Shown one piece after another: positions 16,615-24,475 of a stretch of 64,000 bases of DNA (position 1 is the first letter of the stretch; the number at the start of each line of letters is the position of its first letter). Location of the stretch: NCBI RefSeq assembly GCF_016125515.1, contig NZ_WGLO01000005.1, forward strand, positions 62,001-126,000, written 5' to 3'. A program made the position numbers and the translations under genes. Source of the DNA: Hyphomonas sp. Its GTDB lineage: Bacteria > Pseudomonadota > Alphaproteobacteria > Caulobacterales > Hyphomonadaceae. The notes beneath the pieces are model-generated. The model had not been told where the DNA came from. It saw only the letters and a program-made list of their open reading frames with translations, and made no database searches.

Positions 16615-17301
16615 CGAAAGCAGGGCCGGCACGGTGAGCAGCAGGATCCAGAGATCACGGCCCAGCGTCCAGCGGCTCACATAGTCCGTGCCCAGAGCAG
16701 CGCGCTGCTCGAAACTGAGGCGGTTGCGGCCCTTCACCTGCCACAGACCGGTGATGCCGGGGCGGGCCAATTCGTAGCCGTCGATATGACGGCCGTAGGC
16801 CGCACGCTGGTGGGCGAGGATGGGGCGCTGGCCGACGATCGACATATTGCCTTTCAGCACATTGAACAGTTGCGGCAGCTCATCGATCGACGAGGCACGC
16901 AGGAACCGGCCGATACGGGTGACACGCGGGTCATTGCGCAGCTTCTGGAAACGGTTCCATTCGGCGCGGGCGTCGTCGTCCGTTTCCAGCAGACGCTGCA
17001 GCACGGCCTCGGCATTCGTGTGCATTGTGCGGAATTTATACATGCGGAACAGCTTTCCGCCCCGACCGACACGCGACTGGACGTAGAACGCGCCGCCACC
17101 ATCGCATTTGATGGCCACGAAGACGAGCAGCATCAACGGCGCCAGGAAGACGAGCGCGAGGAGCGACATCAGGACATCCACCGCGCGCTTGGCGCCGCCA
17201 TTGATCCCCCAAAATCCGTCCTCGATGGCGATCCCGTCTGAAACTTCGGACAAATCGTCTTCGAGGCTGGGCTCATCGAGCCCGACCTTTTGGTGGTACA
17301 T
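16597..17301 (-). CDS. Polyprenyl-phosphate sugar-1-phosphate transferase (bacterial sugar transferase)
   Basis: 234-residue initiating glycosyltransferase that loads the first sugar phosphate onto undecaprenyl phosphate for polysaccharide synthesis. One long hydrophobic helix (about residues 40-66) follows KRAVDVLMS. The catalytic domain shows QSRVGRGGKLFRMYKFRTM, DPRVTRIGRFLRASSIDELPQLFNVLKGNMSIVGQRP and RPGITGLWQVKGR, the hallmark of the PglC/WbaP C-terminal domain. It belongs to the short form without the N-terminal helices of WbaP. galU nearby supplies UDP-glucose. No other polysaccharide genes are in the window. Confidence 0.93.
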   Translation of the reverse strand: MYHQKVGLDEPSLEDDLSEVSDGIAIEDGFWGINGGAKRAVDVLMSLLALVFLAPLMLLVFVAIKCDGGGAFYVQSRVGRGGKLFRMYKFRTMHTNAEAVLQRLLETDDDARAEWNRFQKLRNDPRVTRIGRFLRASSIDELPQLFNVLKGNMSIVGQRPILAHQRAAYGRHIDGYELARPGITGLWQVKGRNRLSFEQRAALGTDYVSRWTLGRDLWILLLTVPALLSSTGAY

Positions 17302-17471
17302 GCCGGAAAGTCCCCTTGCGGCCGTGTTCTTCGCAGGTGCACATAACCGCTGAGTCGGCGTTGGTGAAGTATTAACCTTCAGTTTCGGGTCGCTTTTTTT
17401 GATCGGCCTGCGTTAGCCAAGACTTAGGACTGGGGCGCTAGGCTGGCAGCATCCAGAAAAAGGTCTGCGTC

Positions 17472-17732
17472 ATGTTGGCTGGCAAAAAACAAGAATCCGA
17501 GGCTTTCGAAGCGCCCGTACAGGCGCCCGGAACGCCGCCTGCTGATGTGGCAAAAGCAGTCGGCGCGGAAGGTGGCGGCCCGCACGCATCGCCGGCCCGC
17601 GCGCTGCAGCAGCGTCTCATCCGGGAAATCGTCCAGCCGGCCCGGTCCTGGCTCTGGCATTCGGCCGGGTTGGTGCTTGTCGCAATCCTGTCGCTTTCGG
17701 TTGCCGGATTGATGTTGGGTTCCGGGCTTTGA
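17472..17732 (+). CDS. Small single-pass membrane protein, hypothetical
   Basis: 86 residues: a polar, Pro/Ala-rich N-terminal half, then SWLWHSAGLVLVAILSLSVAGLMLG as one C-terminal membrane helix. A weak AAGG lies before the ATG. I do not recognise the family. It sits between the divergent sugar transferase and galU, with 77 nt to galU, and could be in the galU operon. Tail-anchored topology is the only thing the sequence supports. Confidence 0.5.
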   Translation: MLAGKKQESEAFEAPVQAPGTPPADVAKAVGAEGGGPHASPARALQQRLIREIVQPARSWLWHSAGLVLVAILSLSVAGLMLGSGL

Positions 17733-17809
17733 CGCCTGCGAATCTGGCAGCCGACTTGCTAGACAGGGTTAAAGGGCGCCTGTAGGGCAGCCCCATCAGG
17801 AGATCTTTG

Positions 17810-18679
17810 ATGCGTATCAGGAAAGCGGTTCTGCCGGTGGCCGGCCTTGGCACACGGGTATTGCCGGCGACGAAGGCCATTCCGAAGGAGCTGCTGCCGG
17901 TCGTGGACCGCCCTGTGATCCAGTATGTCGTAGACGAGGCCCGGGAAGCCGGGATCGAGCATATCGTGTTCGTCACCGGACGCGGCAAAGGCGCCATCGA
18001 GGACTATTTCGACCATGCCTATGAGCTGGAAACCCAGCTGAACGCCAAGAACAAGACCGACATCCTGGCAGCTGTCGAGGCCTCGCGCCTGCCGGCAGGG
18101 GCGTCCAGCTTCGTGCGCCAGCAGGCGCCGCTGGGGCTCGGCCATGCGGTCTGGTGCGCGCGCGACGTGATCGGCCACGAGCCGTTCGCCGTGCTACTGC
18201 CGGATGTGATTGTGAAGGGCAAACCGTCGAGCCTGAAGCAGATGGCCGATGCGTTCGAGAAGGTGGGCGGGAACATCATCGCGGTTGATCCTGTGCCGGA
18301 AGACCGGGTGTCGTCCTATGGCGTGATCGCGCCGAAATCGCGCGACGGCCGGCTGATCAGCATGTCGGGCATGGTGGAGAAGCCGCCGCGGGAAACCGCG
18401 CCGTCGAACCTGGCGATCACCGGCCGCTACATCCTGCAGCCCGAGATCTTCGGCCTGCTGGAAAAGCAGGGCGCCGGTGCGGGCGGCGAGATCCAGCTGA
18501 CGGATGCCATGGCGAAGTTGATGGAAAGGCAGCCCTTCTATGCCTACGAGTTTGAAGGCACCGTCCACGATTGCGGAAACAAGACCGGCTATTTCGAAGC
18601 CGTGCTGACGCATGCCCTCGACAATCCCGACACGGCGGACTTCGCACGTGCGCTGGTCAAGGCCGCCGCAGCCCGCTGA
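17810..18679 (+). CDS. galU: UTP-glucose-1-phosphate uridylyltransferase
   Basis: Makes UDP-glucose from UTP and glucose-1-phosphate. 289 residues from ATG 17810, preceded by AGGAGA; a TTG codon directly before it is a less likely start. Marks: RKAVLPVAGLGTRVLPATKAIPKELLPVVDRP (nucleotide-binding loop), LGLGHAVWCAR, LLPDVIV, VEKPPRETAPSNLAITGRYIL and GGEIQLTDAM. UDP-glucose feeds the envelope polysaccharides that the adjacent sugar transferase would start. Confidence 0.96.
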   Translation: MRIRKAVLPVAGLGTRVLPATKAIPKELLPVVDRPVIQYVVDEAREAGIEHIVFVTGRGKGAIEDYFDHAYELETQLNAKNKTDILAAVEASRLPAGASSFVRQQAPLGLGHAVWCARDVIGHEPFAVLLPDVIVKGKPSSLKQMADAFEKVGGNIIAVDPVPEDRVSSYGVIAPKSRDGRLISMSGMVEKPPRETAPSNLAITGRYILQPEIFGLLEKQGAGAGGEIQLTDAMAKLMERQPFYAYEFEGTVHDCGNKTGYFEAVLTHALDNPDTADFARALVKAAAAR

Positions 18680-18699
18680 ACCGCGTGGTTTCAGGCATG

Positions 18700-18835
18700 T
18701 GATTTGCATTCGCAAATTGCAAGCGACCGGGCCCTCATCAGGACATTGACCGGACGCACCGCATGGCGGCCTGTTGGGGACATAGGGCCGCCGGAGTGGG
18801 GGGAGGCCCGCCGATCATTCGGCGGGCTTTTTCAA
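18700..18835 (+). ncRNA. Possible small RNA (stem-loop followed by terminator)
   Basis: The 192-nt gap after galU is not coding by any convincing frame. It holds a stem GGCGGCC..GGCCGCC around a TTGGGGA loop (about 18767-18794), a G-rich single strand, then a canonical terminator at 18806. This could be the galU 3' UTR or an independent small RNA. I do not match it to a known RNA family. Confidence 0.3.
18806..18833 (+). terminator. Intrinsic terminator
   Basis: GCCCGCCGA-TCAT-TCGGCGGGC followed by TTTTT: a 9-bp GC-rich stem with a T-run. It ends transcription from galU or from the putative small RNA, just before the dehydratase gene. Confidence 0.85.
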
Positions 18836-18871
18836 TTGTCTTGGCCGTGCGGGCCGCTAAACACTCGCGCC

Positions 18872-19867
18872 ATGACAGACGCTGCGAACCTGCCGACCTT
18901 CGACGATGTCCTGGCTGCCGCCCAGCGCCAGCGCGGACTTGTGCGCATCACACCGGTTCTGAGCCACGCAGAAATCGACGCCGAAGCGGGCGCGCGGATC
19001 TTCGTGAAGGCCGAATGCCTCCAGGTGACCGGCAGCTTCAAGATGCGCGGCGCAACCAACCGGCTGGCCCAGATTTCCGACCAGCAACGCGCAGCGGGCG
19101 TCGTTGCGTTTTCATCCGGCAACCACGCGCAGGGTGTGGCGCGGGCGGCGCGGCTGTTCGGCATGCCCGCCGTGATCGTGATGCCGTCGGACGCGCCGCA
19201 GGTGAAGATCGACGGCGTCAAAGCCGATGGCGGCGAAGTCGTGCTCTACGATCGCAACGCCGAGAGCCGCGAAGAGATCAGCAACCGGCTCGCGGCTAAG
19301 CGCGGCGCCATCGTCGTGCCGAGCTATGACGACAAGGACATCATCGCGGGGCAGGGCACGGCCGGACTGGAATTTGCCCGTCAGATGCAGGACGCCGGCG
19401 AGACGCTGGACGGGCTGATCTGCTGCACGGGCGGTGGCGGCCTGATCACCGGAATCGCCCTGGCCTTCGAGCGACTGTCGCCGGAAACGCGGATCTGGAC
19501 GGCTGAACCGGAAGCGCACGACGACTGGGCGCGGTCGCTGGAGGCCGGCGAGATCGTCGCCAACGCGCCGGGTACGCGCTCGATCTGCGACGCGATCCTG
19601 ACGCCGGAACCCGGAAAGCTGACCTTCGCCATCGGCAAGCGCCTGCTGGCGGGCGGCCTGCGGATCAGTGACGGCGATGCGCGCCATGCCATGCGTATGG
19701 CGGCGCGGCATTTGAAGATCGTGTCCGAACCCGGCGGCGCAGCGGCGCTGGCGGCGGCTCTGCGCAGTCTGCCGGCGGAGCTCAAAGGCAAGCGGGTCGG
19801 CGTGCTGGTGACCGGAGGCAATGTCGACATGGCCGACTTCCAGAAAGTGCTGTCGTCCACGGACTAG
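18872..19867 (+). CDS. Threonine/serine dehydratase (PLP fold type II)
   Basis: 331-residue PLP enzyme that deaminates threonine or serine to an oxo acid; serine racemases share the fold. The Schiff-base lysine is in TGSFKMRGA, with SSGNHAQGVA and the phosphate-binding glycine loop CTGGGGLITG. The catabolic or single-domain form is likely, since no C-terminal ACT regulatory domain is present. ATG 18872 is chosen because the domain starts right after it; a longer frame would run through the terminator. Substrate choice between Thr, Ser and racemisation cannot be settled from sequence. Confidence 0.88.
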   Translation: MTDAANLPTFDDVLAAAQRQRGLVRITPVLSHAEIDAEAGARIFVKAECLQVTGSFKMRGATNRLAQISDQQRAAGVVAFSSGNHAQGVARAARLFGMPAVIVMPSDAPQVKIDGVKADGGEVVLYDRNAESREEISNRLAAKRGAIVVPSYDDKDIIAGQGTAGLEFARQMQDAGETLDGLICCTGGGGLITGIALAFERLSPETRIWTAEPEAHDDWARSLEAGEIVANAPGTRSICDAILTPEPGKLTFAIGKRLLAGGLRISDGDARHAMRMAARHLKIVSEPGGAAALAAALRSLPAELKGKRVGVLVTGGNVDMADFQKVLSSTD

Positions 19868-19911
19868 GCCATTGTCCAAGAATTGCCGTGTTCGGAGCGT
19901 AAAGGCACGCA

Positions 19912-20616
19912 ATGACTCAACCGATCCATTGTGCCATCGGCGACATCCACGGCGAGCTTGATCGGCTGAAGGCACTTCACCAGCAGGTGCTGGCCTTTGC
20001 GCAGACGCAATTTCCGAAAGCACCGTTGCACTTCGTCCATCTCGGCGACCTGATCGATCGCGGCCCGGATTCCTGCGGCGTTATCGACTATCTCATGGAC
20101 TTCGAGCGCACGCGATTGCCGCGCCCGGTGACGCTGCGCGGAAACCATGAGCAGATGATGATCGACGCGTTTGAAAGCTCGGAATCCAGCGCCGTCAGTG
20201 TGCGGCATTGGTCAACCAATGGCGGCGCCGAGACTTTCGAAAGTTATTCCGGCAAGCCGGCCGGTTTGATGCAAAGACACCTGGGGTGGCTGAAGACGCT
20301 GCCGACGCACCATGCCGTCGAGTCAGCGGGGCTGGTCTTTGTCCACGCAGGGGTCGATCCGGACAGATATCCTGCTTGCGGCGAGCAGGTTCACATGTGG
20401 ACAAGGCGGCGGGAATTCCGCGATCCTTCCTGCTGGACGGCGCCGGCCTTGAAAGGCAAGCGTGTTATCCATGGTCATACGCCGACGGAAGATTCGCTTC
20501 CGGAATCGGGGGGCGGCGGACGACGCCTGAACATCGACACCGGAGCGGTTTACGGAGGCCGTCTGACGGCTGTGATCCTGCGTGCGGGCGAGCCGGACCT
20601 GTTCTTTCACAGCTGA
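19912..20616 (+). CDS. PPP-family metallophosphatase (Ser/Thr phosphatase-like)
   Basis: 234 residues with the three metal motifs of PPP phosphatases: GDIHGELDRL (residue 10), GDLIDRGPDS and RGNHEQMM, plus later HAGVDP and HGHTP histidine motifs. It resembles the bacterial PrpA/ApaH-like group and lacks a regulatory domain or signal peptide. Substrate may be a phosphoprotein or a dinucleotide. It is a single gene between the dehydratase and the Tad operon. Confidence 0.88.
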   Translation: MTQPIHCAIGDIHGELDRLKALHQQVLAFAQTQFPKAPLHFVHLGDLIDRGPDSCGVIDYLMDFERTRLPRPVTLRGNHEQMMIDAFESSESSAVSVRHWSTNGGAETFESYSGKPAGLMQRHLGWLKTLPTHHAVESAGLVFVHAGVDPDRYPACGEQVHMWTRRREFRDPSCWTAPALKGKRVIHGHTPTEDSLPESGGGGRRLNIDTGAVYGGRLTAVILRAGEPDLFFHS

Positions 20617-20671
20617 CGTCTGCGCCTCTGTTGGCGCTGCAGCAAGTTTGGTCCTTACAGCAAGACCTTGC

Positions 20672-20706
20672 TAACCATTCGCGCCGGCCGCCTTTCTGCA
20701 TGGTTA
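20672..20706. promoter_or_regulatory. Inverted TAACCAT / ATGGTTA pair upstream of cpaB
   Basis: TAACCAT (20672) and ATGGTTA (20700) face each other with 21 nt between them in the 208-nt gap before cpaB. TTAACCAT-like half sites are used by the cell-cycle regulator CtrA in Caulobacterales, which also controls pilus genes there. The spacing is not the classical TTAA-N7-TTAA, so this is only a candidate. The rest of the gap shows no other feature. Confidence 0.3.
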
Positions 20707-20824
20707 ATCGCATCTTCCGCCTGCGGACCAGATTCTCCCTTTGACCTTCAACGGGCTTTATCACCCCGTCATTAAGGATGCAGGCTGATGGTAGCAGAAT
20801 GCTGCCTGGACGAGGGCATCCAGA

Positions 20825-21700
20825 ATGAAAGCCACACCGCTTATCAGCCTTGGCGTTTCCGTCGCACTCGGCGCCGGCGCCATCTTCTTTGGCCGCGGCC
20901 TGATTTCCGACAAGGCGCCCGACGCGCAGGCCAGCCCTGTGCCGGCTGTCGCGATGACCACCGTGCTGGTGATGACATCCACGGTCGAGCCCGGCGCGCT
21001 GATTGATCCGAAATTTGTGAAGGAAGTGGAGTGGCCGGAGCGGGCTGTGCCGGAAGGCGCGCTGCGCAATGTGTCTGAGCTGGGCCCGAAAGCCTATTCG
21101 CGCGGTCTGATGGTGCCGGGGGACCCGCTTTTGCTGCCGAAAATCGACAATACCGGCGCGGTTCTGACCCTCGCCGCCAGCATCACGCCAGGCATGCGGG
21201 CTGTCTCCATCGTCGTGCGCAATGACACCGGCGTTTCCGGCTTTGTGTTACCGGGAGACCGGGTCGACGTTAACGAATTCATGGAACTCGAAGACGCCAA
21301 CGGGCGGTCTGAAGGCGCGCGCATCTCGGCCAACATCCTCGCGCGCCCCGTGCTGCGCCATGTGAAGGTGCTGGCTGTGGACCAGTCCTTTGAACAGAAC
21401 TTGGAAGGCGCCAAGCCCTCCCAGACTGTGACCCTTGAAGTGACGCCCGACGATGCGCTGGTGCTCGGCGCAGCCAGCCAGCGCGCCGCGCTGGGCCTCG
21501 CCCTGATCAGCCGGGAAGAAGAAGCCATGGTCGTGGCGCAGGAGCCGGAAAAGCCTGTGAAGGTGAAACCGGTTGTGCAGCCGCGGACAGGCCGCAGCGC
21601 GCCTGTGACAACGACCGTGCGCGTCATCAATGGCGAAAGTGACGTGAAGATCACCGCGCCGATTGCGCGCGCTGAACCCAAAACGGAGGAAAAACGCTGA
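20825..21700 (+). CDS. cpaB: Tad pilus assembly protein CpaB (RcpC)
   Basis: 291-residue periplasmic factor that works with the secretin of type IVc (Flp) pili. An N-terminal membrane helix (LISLGVSVALGAGAIFFGRGL) is followed by the SAF-domain-like VEPGALIDPKFVKEVEWPERAVPEGALRNVSEL and then VSIVVRNDTGVSGFVLPGDRVDV, typical of CpaB. The tail is rich in Lys, Pro and Val. It starts the operon cpaB-C-D-E-F-tadB-tadC; its stop overlaps the cpaC start region by one base. No prepilin gene or cpaA lies next to it. Confidence 0.92.
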   Translation: MKATPLISLGVSVALGAGAIFFGRGLISDKAPDAQASPVPAVAMTTVLVMTSTVEPGALIDPKFVKEVEWPERAVPEGALRNVSELGPKAYSRGLMVPGDPLLLPKIDNTGAVLTLAASITPGMRAVSIVVRNDTGVSGFVLPGDRVDVNEFMELEDANGRSEGARISANILARPVLRHVKVLAVDQSFEQNLEGAKPSQTVTLEVTPDDALVLGAASQRAALGLALISREEEAMVVAQEPEKPVKVKPVVQPRTGRSAPVTTTVRVINGESDVKITAPIARAEPKTEEKR

Positions 21701-22998
21701 TGCGCCCTGTACGGATCATATCAGCCGCAATCCTTGCGTGCCTGTGCCTCGCGCCGGCCGCAGCCGCCTGGACGCAGCGGATGGCGGTCGCCGGTGCCGA
21801 ACGGCTTGAAGTGCGGCGCGGGCAATCCGCCGTCGTCGAAGCCGACGCCGCGTTTGCCACCATCGTGGTCGCCGATCCCGAGATCGCCGAAGCCATGGCG
21901 ACATCGAACCGGTCATTCTTCCTGCGCGGCAAGACGCCGGGCACCACTACGGTGCTGCTCTATAATTCGGCTGGCGCAATTGCCGAACTGATCGAGATCG
22001 ACGTCAAACTCGGCCTCGAAGAGCTGCGCGATGACCTGAAGCGCCTGTTGCCGGGTGAACCGATCGAAGTCTATCCGGTGCATGACGGCGTGTTTCTCGA
22101 TGGCCGCGTGACGACCGCCGGCGCTGCCGAAATGGCGCTGCAAGTCGCCGAACGCTATGTGCCGGGCGGTGTCGCCAATGGGCTGACCGTTGGCCAGAGC
22201 CAGCAGGTGCTGCTCGAGGTGCGTTTCCTGGAAGCCAGCCGCAGCGCGGTGCGCGAGATCGGCTTCGGCAACACGATCGACGCCAATGATTTTCAGTCCA
22301 CGACCGAAAGCAGCACGGTCTCCGGCCTCGCGGAAAAGACGGTTGCGCTGTTCACGAACCTCGGCGGCGAGAATATCGATGTTCGCATTCGGGCGCTGGA
22401 GGAGAAGGGCGTGATCCGTACACTGGCCGAGCCGAACCTCGTGGCGCTGTCGGGTGACACGGCCAGCTTCCTGGCGGGCGGTGAGTTTCCGATTCCGGTG
22501 TCCAACAAGGACAATCAGATCACGGTCGAGTTCAAGAAATTCGGGGTCAGCCTCGACTTCACGCCGACCGTTCTGGGCGAGGGACTCGTGAACCTGCGCG
22601 TGCGCCCGGAAGTTTCGGCGCTCGACAAGGCAAACGGCATCCGTGCATCCAACATCGAAATTCCGGGCATCTCGGTGCGCCGCGCGGACACGACGGTGGA
22701 GCTGCATGACGGGCAGGCCTTTGCGGTCGCAGGCCTCCTGCAGAACAACTATTCGAACGACATCCGCCAGACGCCGTGGCTGGGCAGTGTGCCGATCCTC
22801 GGCGCGCTGTTCTCGTCCAAGCGCTATCAGCGCAATGAGAGCGAGCTGGTGATCATCGTCACGCCGCGGCTTGTCCAGCCCGCGCCGCATCCGGACCAGC
22901 TCGCGTCGCCGCTCGACAGTTTCGCAGAGCCGACGGAAGCCGAGCTGCTGTTGTTCGGGCGGACGACCGGCGAGCCTATGCAGATTTCAGGGAACTGA
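21700..22998 (+). CDS. cpaC: Tad pilus secretin CpaC (RcpA)
   Basis: 432-residue outer-membrane secretin through which the Flp pilus passes. A signal peptide is followed by the N-terminal pilus/BON-like region (VRRGQSAVVEADAAFATIVVADPEIAEAMATS), QVLLEVRFLEASRSAVREIGF at the start of the secretin domain, and LAGGEFPIPV with LVIIVTPRLVQP at its end. It lies directly after cpaB in the pilus operon. Confidence 0.94.
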   Translation: MRPVRIISAAILACLCLAPAAAAWTQRMAVAGAERLEVRRGQSAVVEADAAFATIVVADPEIAEAMATSNRSFFLRGKTPGTTTVLLYNSAGAIAELIEIDVKLGLEELRDDLKRLLPGEPIEVYPVHDGVFLDGRVTTAGAAEMALQVAERYVPGGVANGLTVGQSQQVLLEVRFLEASRSAVREIGFGNTIDANDFQSTTESSTVSGLAEKTVALFTNLGGENIDVRIRALEEKGVIRTLAEPNLVALSGDTASFLAGGEFPIPVSNKDNQITVEFKKFGVSLDFTPTVLGEGLVNLRVRPEVSALDKANGIRASNIEIPGISVRRADTTVELHDGQAFAVAGLLQNNYSNDIRQTPWLGSVPILGALFSSKRYQRNESELVIIVTPRLVQPAPHPDQLASPLDSFAEPTEAELLLFGRTTGEPMQISGN

Positions 22999-23003
22999 TC
23001 ATC

Positions 23004-23264
23004 ATGAAAGCCACAAAATCGATCTCACTTGTCTTCGTGCTAGGGCTTCTTGGCGGGTGTGCGTCATTCGATGCGCAGGATCGCTACGTGCTGGGCGGCG
23101 CCACGCGCGCCAATATTGCAGCGCAGTCGGACCGTGACGTGGACCTGCCCAATTCGCGCAAGGTGGAGTCGACGTCCGGCGTGCGCGCGGTCAATGCGGT
23201 CAAGGCGTTGAACGAAGGCCAGACCAAGGAACTGGCGTCGACCGGCACCGGGGGCGCCGAGTAA
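23004..23264 (+). CDS. cpaD: Short CpaD-like pilus lipoprotein
   Basis: 86-residue lipoprotein: signal KSISLVFVLGLLGGC with lipobox LGGC. The mature part has GGATRANIAAQSDRDVDLPNSRKV, which resembles the C-terminal GCATRANLAAQVADPRDL region of CpaD. Typical CpaD proteins are over 200 residues, so most of the N-terminal domain is absent. It lies between cpaC and cpaE where cpaD belongs, with a TAATG overlap to cpaE. The cpaD assignment rests on position and this short similarity. Confidence 0.65.
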   Translation: MKATKSISLVFVLGLLGGCASFDAQDRYVLGGATRANIAAQSDRDVDLPNSRKVESTSGVRAVNAVKALNEGQTKELASTGTGGAE

Positions 23265-24475
23265 TGCACGCATCCGCCCAACTCCAGAGCCGGCCGGCGC
23301 CTGAAGCCGGCGCGCGAAAGGTGAACATGATCGCGGCGCTCGCGACGCCCGAGCGCATTACTGCGCTGAAGGACGTATGCCCGGATGTGCGCGACCTCTC
23401 GGCGCTGGCGCCGCCCGAGATTGCCCAGCGCCATGGCGGCGGATTGCTGCTGATCGAGCAGGGTGTGCCCGGCTGGGACCAGCTTCTGCTGATGCTCGCA
23501 GTCGACCATCCCTCGACGGCGGTTGTCATCGTGTCCGATCAACTGCCGGCACATATGGTCCGGGCGCTGATGAAGCTTGAGGCCTGGGACGTACTGTCGG
23601 TTTCCGCCAACGCCGGCGACATTGCTGACACAGCAACGCGTCTGTCCGATGCCCAGACCCAATCCAAGAGCACCTCAGCGGACTCGGTTTGCTGGGCGTT
23701 TCGCGGCGCCGTTGGCGGCGCGGGCGTCTCGACGCTGGCCATCGAAAGCGCCTTCGCGCTTGCCCGCCTCGTGGGGCACGGCAAGGTTTGCCTCGTGGAT
23801 CTGAACGTTGCCGATGGCATGACCGCATCCTTCCTCGAAGCGATCCCCAAGCTCGATCTTCAGGCTCTGTCGGCGGCGCCGGAGCGTCTCGATGCCCGCT
23901 TGCTGGCCGCCTGGTGCTGGCAGCACGAAGATGGTGTCTCGATCATCGCATCGCCGCGCAATCCGGATGCGGATGAGCTGGCGAGCGAGGCGGCTGTGCT
24001 GCGCCTGCTGGATGTCACCTGCGCCGCGTTCCCCTTCGTGATCCTCGACATGCCACGCCACATGATGCCGTGGACAAAATCCGTCCTCGCCGCTGTGGAT
24101 CAGGCCGTGGTGATCAGTGAGCTGACCGTGCCCAGCCTGCATGCGGCCGCCGACATGTGCCGGGATATCGATGTGCTGCGCGGCGAGAACAATCGCGCCC
24201 GTCTGGTGTTGAACCGGATGTTCAAGAAGAAGCAATTCCGCACAGGTTTCCCGGTCGACACGGCCGAGAAGGCCATCGAGCGCAAGATCGATGTCACGGT
24301 GACGTCCGACTGGGACGCGGCGCGCACGGCCGTCAATCTCGGCAAGCCGATTGCCGACGTGAAGCCAAAGAGCCCACTCGTGAAGGATGTCGATGATATG
24401 GTCCGCCTGCTCGCGCCCGAGGGCATGATCGAGAACGCACAGCCCGGTAAGTCAGCCAAGAAGGCGAAAGCATGA
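23264..24475 (+). CDS. cpaE: Tad pilus ATPase-like localisation protein CpaE (TadZ)
   Basis: 403 residues: an N-terminal receiver-like domain (about 20-130) and a C-terminal MinD/ParA-type domain. The P-loop reads GAVGGAGVSTLAIE, a deviant form of KGGxGKT without the usual lysines, as often found in TadZ proteins. LVDLNVADGMTASFL and FVILDMPRHMMPWTKSVL follow at the switch and Walker B positions. CpaE/TadZ places the pilus machinery at the pole. The end overlaps the cpaF start by 4 nt. Confidence 0.9.
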   Translation: MHASAQLQSRPAPEAGARKVNMIAALATPERITALKDVCPDVRDLSALAPPEIAQRHGGGLLLIEQGVPGWDQLLLMLAVDHPSTAVVIVSDQLPAHMVRALMKLEAWDVLSVSANAGDIADTATRLSDAQTQSKSTSADSVCWAFRGAVGGAGVSTLAIESAFALARLVGHGKVCLVDLNVADGMTASFLEAIPKLDLQALSAAPERLDARLLAAWCWQHEDGVSIIASPRNPDADELASEAAVLRLLDVTCAAFPFVILDMPRHMMPWTKSVLAAVDQAVVISELTVPSLHAAADMCRDIDVLRGENNRARLVLNRMFKKKQFRTGFPVDTAEKAIERKIDVTVTSDWDAARTAVNLGKPIADVKPKSPLVKDVDDMVRLLAPEGMIENAQPGKSAKKAKA

